Part shown: positions 31,623 through 41,786 of the stretch, piece by piece
How positions within the stretch are numbered: position 1 is the first letter of the stretch
How the letters are laid out: each line of letters begins with the position of its first letter
Assembly (NCBI GenBank): GCA_963565915.1
Contig: OY751490.1
Span: forward strand, 3,472,001 to 3,536,000
DNA length: 64,000 nt
Origin: Entoloma clypeatum
Lineage: Eukaryota; Basidiomycota; Agaricomycetes; Agaricales; Entolomataceae
Direction of reading: 5' to 3'
The notes under the pieces: model-generated
What the model saw: only the letters and a program-made list of their open reading frames with translations
The model's database searches: none
What the model was told of the DNA's origin: nothing
Program-made: the position numbers and the translations under genes

Positions 31623-31850
31623 CAAACCCGACGTCTTCCTCAAACAGATAGAGCACTATCCGACGCTATGGGAGGAGATTAGATTACCGGTGGACGCATG
31701 TACTAGATAGATTGTGGAATACCCGCCGGGCCGAAGGCCCAGAGTGCGGTTCACTCTTGTTTCTTCTTGTGATGAGAATCAACTTTTGATCTTTTTCGGG
31801 GATTTTGATGCAAGTTTTGATGGGCTTGTTGACATGTGTGATTACACAAA
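31623..31850 (+). repeat. Family-C 3' end plus 3' module
   Basis: CAAACCCGACGTCTTCC to GGAGATTAGATTACC is the end of family-C exon 3. From about 31696 the usual 3' module follows up to the hairpin. Confidence 0.6.
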
Positions 31851-31885
31851 GTGCTTTCGCCCTTATAAGATTCTAGCGAAAGCAC
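31851..31885. repeat. Cassette boundary hairpin
   Basis: Perfect arms and loop. Confidence 0.85.
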
Positions 31886-32344
31886 GCACCCAACATTGCG
31901 TACCGTAACGCCTGTCTAGCGTTTAGTTTTAGTTATCGCTCTTTAGAGTTTTAAGCAATGTTACTCCTGCACACTTTGTGCACACTTTTCATTGAGACAG
32001 TGAAGGCTTTAGAGATGATTCAGATACCCTTCCAGGGGAGTAGTACTTTTAGTGGGCGTACACGCACTGGACATGCCCTTTGCCCACATCACGTGGTAGC
32101 AGTGGCTATGCCATCCGCGGAATGCTTTGTCATTCCTTTCACTGTGGGAAGATTCATTCTTCCCCTCCCCCCACTATACAAGTTAGTGTTCTCACACTAT
32201 TGATCATCGTCTACAATGACGAGGAGTGGCCACATCCACTTTTTGAGTGGACATTAGGGTAGGTACTATGTTTATGTCAGCACAACGCTTCTCTGTTGTG
32301 TACCACGACGACCACTACCATCACGTTTACACGTGTACGACACT
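31886..32344 (+). promoter_or_regulatory. Cassette leader (L2 variant plus B-specific part)
   Basis: Diverged L2 start; box ACCCTTCCAGGG at 32026-32037; GGGAAGA-TTCAT-TCTTCCC at about 32146; then the B-type segment from TACAAGTTAGTG to ATG 32345. Confidence 0.55.
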
Positions 32345-32762
32345 ATGTCCAACGATGTTGTTCTATGTTACCTACGGTCATCGCAGTCACTCTACTTCGT
32401 AGTTTATCTACGCTCAATACTTGAGTCATTCAACTACCCCATCACCGATACCCTCTGGTACGGTTCTAGCATTAGCGGTACCTTACGATGGTAAGTCATG
32501 TTATCTACTACGTACTGCTACTAATGGTCTATTCGTTAGCGGACAGTTTGGACGACTGCCTTACACTTTACTCGATGCACGTACTTATTGGGACACTACG
32601 ATCAGCGAATCGTCTACACCGCCCTACATCTATAGCGCTTTTGTAGCGCATCTATCCAGAATAGGAACTACCGATCCATCGGTTTATCAAGCACACTGTA
32701 ACCAACGGGTAAGTCATCATTTATACAATGCAAGCATCGGCGAGCTTACCGATGAGAGATAA
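32345..32762 (+). CDS. Cassette family B gene, copy B2
   Basis: Exon 1 32345-32490 (146 nt), 49-nt GT-AG intron, exon 2 32540-32762, giving 122 codons. It starts MSNDVVLCYLRSSQSLYFVV; exon 2 reads GQFGRLPYTLLDARTYWDTT and ends IGELTDER. A second GTAAGT donor lies at the CNQR end, so a longer spliced form is possible. Exon 2 diverges from B3 after SSTPP, so the two copies end in different sequences. Function unknown. Confidence 0.6.
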
Positions 32763-32959
32763 CAGAGTGGAGACATCGATACTTAGTTATTCATACGGAC
32801 ACATTACCTACATAGCATAGCGATTAGCACAGATTAGATAGCACGATGTAACCCCCCTAGATTAGATTGTGTAATCACACATGTCAACAAGCCCATCAAA
32901 ACTTGCATCAAAATCCCCGAAAAAGATCAAAAGTTGATTCTCATCACAAGAACAAACAA
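32763..32959. repeat. B2 downstream and part of an inverted 3' module
   Basis: 32763-32875 resembles the tail after B3 (GATGTAACCCCCCTAGATTAGATT). 32876-32959 is a minus-oriented 3' module, interrupted by GypB and continued at 41682. Confidence 0.55.
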
Positions 32960-33501
32960 TGTCACGTAGCGTGTTTCTCAACGTCGGAAAACGTCGGACG
33001 AGTCGGAGCGGAGTAGCGGAGGAGCGGAATGCGGTAAGTGCGACGTTGGCAGAAAGGACCTGGCTTCAACTTGTGCGTTGCGCCCACTCTTTGATGTGGT
33101 CCTCGATTTCGGATTGGCGGATGTCGGATGAGCGGATGAGCGGATGAGCGGAGGTGACGGAGAGAATGCTCAAAGGCAAGTAGAGACGGATGCGAATGAG
33201 GTGTAACATATGATATTTGAACTGAGGTTCTACGACAGGTTTGTACACTATTTATAGTAGACTAGAATGATCAGCATTACTATAAGTGATGTGCAGATAT
33301 TGGAGTTGACCATCGGAACATTCAGAGTACGGAGAGTAACAAATGAAAAGTGAACAACATATGTCTACTTGTAAGTATGGTTGAGATGTTACGTAGTAGA
33401 AGTATATTCAATATAAATAGAATGTTGTTGGAGCGGATGTCGGATCGGATAAATTGTCGGAGTTGTCAGATAAGTCGGATATGAATCATATGGTTATAAC
33501 A
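32960..33501 (-). repeat. GypB 3' LTR
   Basis: 542 bp, TGTCACG...TAACA, rich in TCGGA/CGGAG words. Confidence 0.9.
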
Positions 33502-33632
33502 GTATTTCCCTCTTAGGGCCGAACCCTGAGGCCCAGATGAGGTAATCCATGTGACCGTTGGTTGAAAAGCTTTGTGCGTGATCTTTCTCTCTTGTCACCC
33601 AACCACAACATCTATCCCGACGCCTATCTGTT

Positions 33633-34600
33633 ATGTCCGCTGAAAACTCACCCCTCGCCGCTCTTCGTGCTGAAAGGGAGCGCCAGAAGAAGGTCACCGA
33701 AGAGTTGGAGAGGAAACTGCAGGAGGCAGAGGAGCACGTGAAGGAAGATGCAGAGCGCGCGGAGGCGAAGAGGGCGGCGAAAGAGCGGAGACGAGCAGAG
33801 AGGAAGGCAGAGAAGGCGAAGACGAAGGAACCGGTTGCGGGTGCAGGTGCGGATGCGGAGGCGGATGCAGATGCAGATGCGGCGAGTGCGGAGGTGAAGA
33901 AGGTCCGGCTGCAGGGGGTTTTCAAGAATATGCCTGCGAGTTACGAGCAGGGGAAGGAGGATTGCACCTCCTGCTTGAAAGCAGGGGACTTGTGTTTTTG
34001 GCCATCGGAGTGAGTTTTTCCTATTTCTTTATATGCTTCGTTATTAACTTGTTCTTTAGGAATGACAATGCTTCGTCGTGCTGGCGGTGCCAGCGTTTAA
34101 AACGAAGCTGCAGAACGGGAGCGGAAGCGGAGTCGGAGGTGAAGCGGAGGATGACCAAGGCGGTGAGGGTCGGAAAGGCTAAGGTGGCAGGTGGTGCGAC
34201 GAAGAACGCGAAGGTGGGATCGTCCAAGGGAGAGGGGACCGCGGAGGGATCGCGGATAGCCGCAGCGTCGGAGGAGCCGGAGTTCATGCCAGAGGGGTTT
34301 GGTCCGCCGGAGGTGGTCATAGGCACGGAGGTGGTGAGAGGGCTTAGGAGCATGATAAGGGAGATGCGGCTGATAAAGGTGGAGTTGAAGGAATTGCGGG
34401 AGATCAAGGAGCTTTTGACGGTTATCGCGTGGAGGGAGGATTCGGAGGCTTTGGAGGAGGGATCCGACGAGGACGAGGATGCGGAGGAGTATGATAGGGT
34501 ATTGGAGGAGTTGGGAAGGGAGGTAGCCTGGCTTAGTTGGTTGAGCGGAGTGGAAGTCCGCTACCGTATCCGCTGCGTGTTCAAGCTCGGATGCGGGTAA
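33633..34600 (+). CDS. Antisense spliced gene in GypB with Zn2Cys6-like cluster
   Basis: Exon 1 33633-34009, intron 34010-34059 (GTGAGT...TTTAG), exon 2 34060-34600; phases close to 305 codons. Order: an N-terminal coiled coil rich in Glu, Lys and Arg (ERQKKVTEELERKLQEAEEH), an Ala/Asp/Glu stretch (ADAEADADADAASAE), then CTSCLKAGDLC, a spacer split by the intron, and CWRCQRLKRSC, i.e. two CX2CX6C halves like a fungal binuclear zinc cluster. A second helical region (SMIREMRLIKVELKELREI) and an acidic segment (GSDEDEDAEEYD) follow. It could bind nucleic acid. It runs opposite to pol and overlaps the pol 3' end. I recall coiled-coil plus CX2CX6C proteins as common in agarics, but could not check. 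Confidence 0.65.
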
Positions 34601-37600
34601 ACAAGAAAACTCTTCACTGGTGTCTTCATAACCTAACCAGCGGACGAGGTAAAGGAGTTTGCAGCGTCGTCTTTTATCGATCTTTGAGTCGACGATTTCC
34701 GCAATTTCATATTCGGTTTCTCTGTCCATCTCGAGCGGAGGCGGAGGAGATTGTATCCGATTTGGAATCTCGTTAGGAGTTGCTGGTTTGAGCATGGATA
34801 TGTGGAAGACGGGGTGTATAGCACGCATAGTGTCGGGTAGACGTAGTGTAAAGGAGTGCATGCCGGGTTGGGCTATGATTTCAAATGGGCCAGCATATTT
34901 GTCGGATAACTTTTGGGTGGGTCGTGTGGTGCGGAAGAACTTGGCTTTAACAAAGACTTCTTGTCCGATGCGGAGCGGAGGAGGTGGAGAACGTCGGACG
35001 TCCGCAGGGCCTTGATAACGTTGTTGTGCCTCTGCGACAGCAGTCTTTAGTTCTTGATGTAATTCATCTAAGTTGACGATGTATTGTCGAGCTTTATCGG
35101 ATGCTAGATCACGTTCCGGATGGAGTGTAATGTCGGGATGATAACCTTTGTTGGCGAAGAATGGTGATACACCTGTAGTGGCACTCGGAGTGTTGTTGTA
35201 AGCGAACTCCGCAAGCGGAAGCAAAGCGGACCAGTTGTCTTGCTGGTAGTTGCAGAAAATGCGGAGGTATTGTTCGAGTGTCTGGTTGGTGCGTTCGGTT
35301 TGACCATCGCCTTCAGGGTGATATCCAGAAGTGAAGTGAAGTCTCATATCGAGGGCTTTTGCAAGAGAGCGGAAAAAGCGGGAGACGAATTCAGGTCCGC
35401 GATCGGATGTGACATTTTGCGGAACTCCGTGCTTGGAAAAGACGTGAAGCACGAAAAGGTTTGCTAGGTCTTCGGATGTGCAATTAATGGTGGTAGGGAT
35501 GAATATGCCTTGTTTAGTGAGGCGGTCTACAATGACCAGAATCGCATCGGAGCCAGCGGATGTCGGAAGGGGTTCAATGAAATCCATGGAAATAGAATGC
35601 CAGGGACGTTCAGGAATAGGGAGTTGTTTAAGCAGACCGTAGGGTTTATGACGTTGGGGTTTGGCGCGCATACAAGTGGTACATGACTTGCAATACTTTT
35701 TGATGAAGTCGCGCATTCCAGGCCAAGTGTATTCTCGTTGGATAAGACTAATAGTCTTATTTTGACCAGGGTGTCCAGCGAGGATATGGTTGTGCTTATT
35801 GCGGAGGATGCGGAGACGGAGGTTGGATGAGTCGGGAACGTAGATACGTCCATTGTGGAGTAGATAACCTGCTTCATTCACGATCCAGCGTGGATTAGGA
35901 TTGTTGAGGAAAGAGGTATAAATGGGATCGGTTGGAAGAGCGGAGAGGATGTCGGAGCGGAGCTGATCTGTTGTATCCATGATGATTGTGGCACAGAGGA
36001 CGGGTGTATATAACTCTGTTGCGCGAAGTGAAGTGGTGAGCTGTTCTTGTGTGAAGATGGGTTTGAAGTTGCTTGGGTTGATGGACGAATAGTCGCTATT
36101 TCCCTCTTTAGGGTAGATGTCCCATCGTCTACTTAAAAGATCGGGCTTCGTACCTAAATGGCCAGGGCGGAAGCGGATGACAAGATTGAACTGGCAGAGG
36201 TATTCGGACCAACGAGCTTGTCGATGTGATAAAATCTTGGTAGTAGAAAAGTACTCAAGATTTTTGTGGTCCGTTACGACATCGATCGGAGCAGCGGAGC
36301 CTTCAAGGTAGTGACACCAAACCTTGAATGCATCGTGGATCGCTAATAGTTCTTTGTCATGGGTGTCATAGTTTAACTCAGGAGGTGTAAAGGTGCGGGA
36401 GTGGAAAGCGACCGGATGGATTTCATCGTCGGAGGTGCGGATGGAGAGGATCACACCCAAAGCGTAGTCAGAGGCATCGGTTTCGACGATAATAGGGCTG
36501 TCGGGAATCCAATGCGTAAGAACAGGTGCCGTGGTAAAGGCTTTCTTCAAGGTGTTGAAAGATTTGAGAGCGGAGTCGGAGAAGTGCCATTGTGTGTTTT
36601 TGCGGGTGAGTCGAGTGAGCGGAACGGTGATTTCGGAGTAGTAAGGAATGAATCATCGATAAAAATTGGCAAAACCTAAGAAAGACTGAATGTCTTTGAC
36701 CTTCCTTGGTTCAGGCCAATCTTGAATAATTTTGACTTTCTTATCTGACATGCGGAGGCCTGTTGGAGAGAGGATAAAGCCAAGGTATTCAACAGTATCC
36801 GTAGAAAACTCGCATTTGTCTGCGCGTGCGTATAAGCCGTGTTGTCGGAGACGTCGGAGGACTTCGCGGACATGCTTCCGATGCTCGGAGGGAGAGTCGG
36901 AGTAGATGAGGATGTCGTCGAGATATATGGTAACATACTTATCAAGCAGGTCATGGAAGATGTCGTTCATGAAGCGTTGAAAAACAGCTGGGGAGTTGGT
37001 GAGTCCAAATGGCATGACAAGCCATTCAAAAGACCCGTAGCGCGTGCGGAAGGCGGTTTTCCATTCATCTCCTTCCACTATGCGGACGAGGTGATAGGCA
37101 TGTCGGAGGTCGAGAGCCGTATAAACACTGGCTTTTCCAGCGGTCTGGAGAAGGTCGGATATGAGCGGAAGCGGATATCGGTCCTTCTTTGAGATTTTGT
37201 TAAGACCACGGAAATCGACGCAAAGACGAAGGGAGCCATCTTTTTTACAAACGAAAAGGACAGGAGCACCGTGCGGGGAGGAAGAGGGTCGGATGAATCC
37301 AATGGTGAGGTGTTCGTCAATGAATTCACGGAGGGCATTGAGTTCGGTTTGTGAAAGGGAGTAGATCGGACCGAACGGAGGAGCGGAGCCCTCTTCAAGT
37401 TCGATTTTGAGGTCGTAGGGACGGTGGGGTGGAAGAGTGTCTGCTTTTCCTTTACTGAAGACGTCAGCATAGTCGTGGTATTCTTCGGGTACGTTTGTCA
37501 AGTCGGGGGTGTCGGAAGTGGATGCGGAGTGAGCGGAAACGGAGGGAGTCGAAAGGTGAAGTCGAAAGGATTGTGTACCAGGCAATTTGCATGCCCTCAT

Positions 37601-37804
37601 AAATGCGGCTGCGTTAATGAGTGAAATCTGCGGAGCGGACTGCGGAGGTACGATCGGAGGTTCCGGAGGAGGAAGCGTAGCTGTTCTACCTTGGGAGGAG
37701 GTCGACGTCGATGTCGGAAACGGCTCTTTTTGCATCTGTGGACGGAAAGTGATACTGCCCAATACCCAGTCAATCATAGGATTGTGGCGGGTGAGCCAGT
37801 TGTA
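34097..37804 (-). pseudogene. GypB pol: RT, RNase H, integrase, chromodomain
   Basis: One frame broken by a single TGA (36653-36655) after FANFYR. RT: LRLCVDFRGLNKISKKDRYP, YLDD box (VTIYLDDILIYSDS), [18 protein letters not shown]. RNase H: VETDASDYALGVILS, TDHKNLEYF. Integrase: HNHILAGHPGQNKT, CKSCTTC, Asp in SMDFIE, Asp in TSDRGPEF, Glu in GQTERTNQTL. A chromodomain-like end (CKLLYLVRWLGYEDTSEEF) finishes at about 34500; the frame stays open to 34097 across the antisense gene, probably without meaning. The 5' end is at the Tc1 insertion. Confidence 0.87.
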
Positions 37805-38028
37805 CAGTGACTTCCAAAAGCGGCCCAATGTTTTGTATTTTTTGATTGTTGCTTGAATAACATTGGGTTGAAAATAAATACAAACAAAGTATTGGTGTAC
37901 CATAGATAGCATTTGATCAGGGCTATCCATCAAAAAAGGAATTACATAATTTCAATCAGTATTACTAGAGATATAGGCAGTTTAATTCAGAGACTCATTG
38001 GGCCACTTATGGAAGTAGCTATCAGAAA
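37805..38028 (+). repeat. Tc1 left inverted repeat
   Basis: About 220 bp, mirrored at 39209-39422; both carry GGCAGTTTAATTCAGAGACT or its complement near the inner end. Confidence 0.88.
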
Positions 38029-38164
38029 TGCAGACACAGCCCAATAGCAATGCACATAGCCTAAAGCAATGCACACAGCTTCAGAGGCTATGATTAATAG
38101 CCATAAGGCAGTGCTTACAAGCTATATAAACCAGTCCAACACTCCCCAAAAGCTATAATTCATC

Positions 38165-39181
38165 ATGCATCCCATCTCCTCTGCTCAGAAGGAAAATATC
38201 CTTTCTCTTGCTTCCAGTGGTTTCTCCAATCGCCATATTGCCTCCAAACTTGGTGTAGGCAGGTCTACTGTTGCCAGAACACTTCATACTCTTCTTCCCA
38301 ACCACTATACTCCTCTTACTGGGTGCCCATCCAAACTTTCATCCACAAATCAACATGCAGTTATTGCACAAATCAAGACTGGCAAAGCTTCCAATGCTGT
38401 TCAAGCCATGAAACATATCAATACCATCATCTCTGATTCAGTCTCCTCACAAACAATTAGAAGAGTCCTGAAGAAACATTCATTCAAGGCTGTGGTGAAG
38501 AAGAAAAAGCCCTTGTTGAGTGCAAGGCATAGAAAGGCAAGGTTGGCCTTTGCTCAGAAGTATCAGGAGTGGACTGTGGAGGACTGGAAGAGGGTTATTT
38601 GGTCAGATGAGACCAAAATCAACAGATTTGGGTCAGATGGAAGAGAGTGGGTCTGGAAGAAGAAGGGAGAAGGGTTGATTCAGAGGGAGGTGCAGGGGAC
38701 AGTCAAGTTTGATGGAGGAAACATCATGGTATGGGGGTGTATGGGATGGAATGGAGTGGGGCATCTTGCAGAGGTTGAGGGGAGGATGAATGCTGACCAG
38801 TATGTGGCCATTCTGGAGGAGCACATGCTGCCTAGCCTGGAGGAGAGTGGGATTTCTGAGGAGGAGGTAATTTTTCAGCAGGACAATGACCCCAAGCACA
38901 CCTCAAAGAAGGCCAAGAAGTGGATGAAGGACAACAATATCACACTTCTGGACTGGCCTGCACAATCTCCAGATATCAGCCGTATTGAACATCAATGGGT
39001 TCATCTCAAGAGGGAGCTTGCCAAGTATCCAACACCACCAAAGGGAGTTTGGGAGATTTGGGAGAGAGTGGCAGAAGTGTGGAATAATATACCACCAGAG
39101 GTATGTCAAAATCTAATAGAAAGTATGCCTAGAAGGTTAGAAGCAGTTATCAAGGCCAAGGGAGGTCATACCAAGTATTAA
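38165..39181 (+). CDS. Tc1-type DDE transposase
   Basis: 338 residues, the usual length for the family. N-terminal helix-turn-helix pair (GFSNRHIASKLGVGRSTVARTL and a second HTH to about residue 120), then the DDE catalytic domain: Asp in VIWSDETKINRFG, Asp in VIFQQDNDPKHTS, and Glu in PDISRIEHQWVHLK, about 34 residues after the second Asp as in DD34E enzymes. It cuts and pastes the element at TA sites. The start is the ATG at 38165, shortly inside the left repeat. No stop or frameshift; all catalytic residues are present, so it may be active. Confidence 0.93.
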   Translation: MHPISSAQKENILSLASSGFSNRHIASKLGVGRSTVARTLHTLLPNHYTPLTGCPSKLSSTNQHAVIAQIKTGKASNAVQAMKHINTIISDSVSSQTIRRVLKKHSFKAVVKKKKPLLSARHRKARLAFAQKYQEWTVEDWKRVIWSDETKINRFGSDGREWVWKKKGEGLIQREVQGTVKFDGGNIMVWGCMGWNGVGHLAEVEGRMNADQYVAILEEHMLPSLEESGISEEEVIFQQDNDPKHTSKKAKKWMKDNNITLLDWPAQSPDISRIEHQWVHLKRELAKYPTPPKGVWEIWERVAEVWNNIPPEVCQNLIESMPRRLEAVIKAKGGHTKY

Positions 39182-39208
39182 AATAGCCCAATTCTGTTTT
39201 TCTGATGA

Positions 39209-39422
39209 CTACTTCCATAAGTGGTCCAATGAGTCTCTGAATTAAACTGCCTATATCTCTAGTAATACTGATTGACATTATGTAATTCTTTTTTTGATGG
39301 ATAGCCCTGATCAAATGCTATCTATGGTACACCAATACTTTGTTTGTATTTATTTTCAATCCAATGTTATTCAAGCAACAATCAAAAAATACAAAACATT
39401 GGGCCGCTTTTGGAAGTCACTG
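39209..39422 (-). repeat. Tc1 right inverted repeat
   Basis: Mirror of 37805-38028. Confidence 0.88.
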
Positions 39423-39794
39423 TATCCAAGAACCACGGAAGAAGCGGAGTCGAGCGGAGTAACATAAAAATCCTGTTCAAAGGATTCACCTGAAGGAAAA
39501 CATATAGGTATTGTTACAACTTGAGTGATAAAGAACCATCAAAAAGCTTAAGTTCTAAAGGCGGAATAGCGGAGGTCGGAAGATCATAGGCGGAGGAAAA
39601 GTTATTGTCAATAAAACAGTGAGTAGATCCTGAATCAATAAGTGCTGGGACAGAATCTGAAGAGAAAAAAGAAGATGAGATATTGATATGTAAAGAGTTC
39701 GGATCGGAGAGAGCGGACGCATTAAGTCGGATGGGAGCGGAGGCACAGAGAGAGTCAACGCAGTCCTCAGACCGTGCTTCATGAGGACCACTGC
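39423..39794 (-). pseudogene. GypB protease segment
   Basis: The minus strand reads VPALIDSGSTHCFIDNNFS, an aspartic protease active site, at about 39606-39654, in a frame that differs from both gag and the pol frame left of Tc1, so small shifts have accumulated. The segment ends at the Tc1 insertion within SVVLGY. Confidence 0.65.
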
Positions 39795-41087
39795 CTATTT
39801 TTTTGACTCGATCTCCTTACTTTTTTCCTTGGCTTGAGTGCCAACTTGGGCGGCTTTCCCTTTAGCCTTGGAAGCGGAGGAGGTGGACTTGGGACAGTCC
39901 TTGACAGCGTGTCCGACGCTACCGCAGAATAAGCAAAGGTTATTATCGAAACGACGTTTGCATTCTTGATACGTCAGTTTGCCGTCTTTGCCTAATTTAC
40001 TGGAGAGGTCGGGTTTCGGAGCGGATGTGGAAGCGGAAGCGGTAGCGGGAGCGGAGGGTTTGGTTGATGATGTTTGTGGAGTGGATTGGTTCGGAGCGGA
40101 TTGTTTTTTGTCGGACTTGGGAGTGGGTTTATCGGTTCTGGATTTCTCTCGTTGACGTTCCCAGTAGCGAGCGTCAATAGTATGAGCCGCGGATCGTAGG
40201 TCTGGTAAAGACTTGATCTTGGGTTGTTGGGAGAGGATGTCCTTGATCCGATCCGGAAGTCCGACGTAGTAGCGGTGTCGGAGGGAGTTTTCATCCCAGT
40301 CAGTCTTGGTAGCAAGACGTTGGAATTCAACATTGTACTTCAATATCTTTTGATTTTCCTTCATCCGTAGGTTGTCCAACTGTTCTTCGGCTTCGCCCTG
40401 AGGGTCAATGGTACCAAACTCGGAGCGGAGAAGCCGGACAAACTCTGGGAAAGAACCCCGCCAATTGGGTTCATCATCATCTAGAATGAAGGGTTCAAAA
40501 AATTCGAGTGCTGTGCCTTGGAAGTAAGACATGGCAAAGTTGACTTTGGAATGTTCTGAGTCGAAGTTGTCATTGTCGGAGAAGTAAAGTTTGCATTGTA
40601 AAATGAATGCGGAGAGTTTGCGCGGATCGGATCCGTCAAAGGTATCCGGTTTGTTGGCATATGACTTTTTCTTCTTTGTATCTCGACGTTTCAACTCTTT
40701 GGTCATGAGCAGAATGGCTTCAGCTAGATTGGGTTCCTGATCTGGATTGGAATCGGAGTCGTCCAAATCTCCATGTAAACTACCGTCGGAAGGAGGAGGA
40801 GATCCTCCTGGAGGTCCGCCGAATAAGCCAGAATTTAGAGCTGCGGAGGGTTCCGTTGGTGGGTTTAGTGGAAGACTGGCAGGAAGTGGTGGGAGCTGAG
40901 AGTCGGAAGAAGGCGGAGGAACGGATGGTCCGGGGGTAGGAGCGGATGATGATGCTGTGGCTCCTCGAGGGGTAATGGTTACATTGCGTGTTCCTCAAAG
41001 AAAAGCAGAGCGTGGTGTGGAGGATGAACATTCTGCTGCTGCATGAGCAGTCCTAGTTGTTCGAACTGTATTACGGGTTTGAGACAT
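39795..41087 (-). pseudogene. GypB gag
   Basis: Starts at ATG 41087 (MSQTRNTVRTTRTAHAAAEC). One TGA near 41000 interrupts the frame before a Pro/Ser-rich region, after which it is open to 39795. Capsid-like region KPDTFDGSDPRKLSAFILQC and EFFEPFILDDDEPNWRGSF, then a single zinc knuckle CLFCGSVGHAVKDC and a Lys-rich tail. The usual retrotransposon gag layout, about 430 codons. Confidence 0.8.
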
Positions 41088-41124
41088 GTGGGTAGAGGTT
41101 GTTGGGTAAATCAAAGAATGGTGG

Positions 41125-41135
41125 TAGTTCAAATA
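41125..41135 (-). promoter_or_regulatory. GypB primer-binding site, self-priming type
   Basis: Minus strand ATATTTGAACT, 2 nt inside the 5' LTR, is the exact complement of AGTTCAAATAT (41393-41403, minus strand), which starts 33 nt after the first T of the TATAAATA box at 41428-41437. Confidence 0.7.
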
Positions 41136-41137
41136 TA

Positions 41138-41681
41138 CTGTCACGTAGCGTGTTTCTCAACGTCGGAAAACGTCGGACGAGTCGGAGCGGAGTAGCGGAG
41201 GAGCGGAATGCGGTAAGTGCGACGTTGGCAGAAAGGACCTGGCTTCAACTTGTGCGTTGCGCCCCACTCTTTGATGTGGTCCTCGATTTCGGATTGGCAG
41301 ATGTCGGATGAGCGGATGAGCGGATGAGCGGAGGTGACGGAGAGAATGCTCAAAGGCAAGTAGAGACGGATGCGAATGAGGTGTAACATATGATATTTGA
41401 ACTGAGGTTCTACGACAGGTTTGTACACTATTTATAGTAGACTAGAATGATCAGCATTACTATAAGTGATGTGCAGATATTGGAGTTGACCATCGGAACA
41501 TTCGGAGTACGGAGAGTAACAAATGAAAAGTGAACAACATATGTCTACTTGTAAGTATGGTTGAGATGTTACGTAGTAGAAGTATATTCAATATAAATAG
41601 AATGTTGTTGGAGCGGATGTCGGATCGGATGAAATGTCGGAGTCGTCGGATAAGTCGGATGTGAATCGTATGGTTATGACA
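41138..41681 (-). repeat. GypB 5' LTR
   Basis: 544 bp; TATA box CTATAAATAG (minus strand) at 41428-41437. Confidence 0.9.
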
Positions 41682-41786
41682 AACAAGAGTAAACTGCACT
41701 CTGGGCCTTCGGCCCTGCGGGTATTCCACAATCTAATCTAGTACATGCGTCCACCGGTAATCTAATCACTATCTATTGCTCCCTCT
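41682..41786 (-). repeat. Cassette 3' module, remainder
   Basis: Continues 32876-32959 across the GypB insertion; serves the D2 gene. Confidence 0.65.

Larger units (their letters stand above)
37805..39422 (+). mobile_element. Tc1/mariner element, probably intact
   Basis: 1618 bp, ends CAGTGACTTCC / GGAAGTCACTG, flanked by the target TA (37803-37804 and 39423-39424). Terminal inverted repeats are about 214-224 bp (37805-38028 and 39209-39422) with few mismatches. The insertion sits in the GypB protease region and, counting the TA duplication, adds 1620 bp, a multiple of three. The internal transposase is uninterrupted. Confidence 0.93.
32960..41681 (-). mobile_element. GypB, Ty3/gypsy chromovirus with nested Tc1
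   Basis: 8722 bp including a 1.6-kb Tc1 element. LTRs 32960-33501 and 41138-41681 differ at about ten positions. Target duplication AACAA (32955-32959 and 41682-41686) splits a cassette 3' module. Minus-strand gag with one zinc knuckle, protease, RT, RNase H, integrase and a chromodomain-like end. A separate spliced gene lies antisense between pol and the 3' LTR. Stops in gag (near 41000) and pol (36653) make this copy defective. Confidence 0.92.

Noticed and set aside
34097..34500. Extension of GypB pol past the chromodomain
   Set aside because: The minus frame stays open opposite the antisense gene, but its Leu/Arg/His-rich product has no pol-like content.
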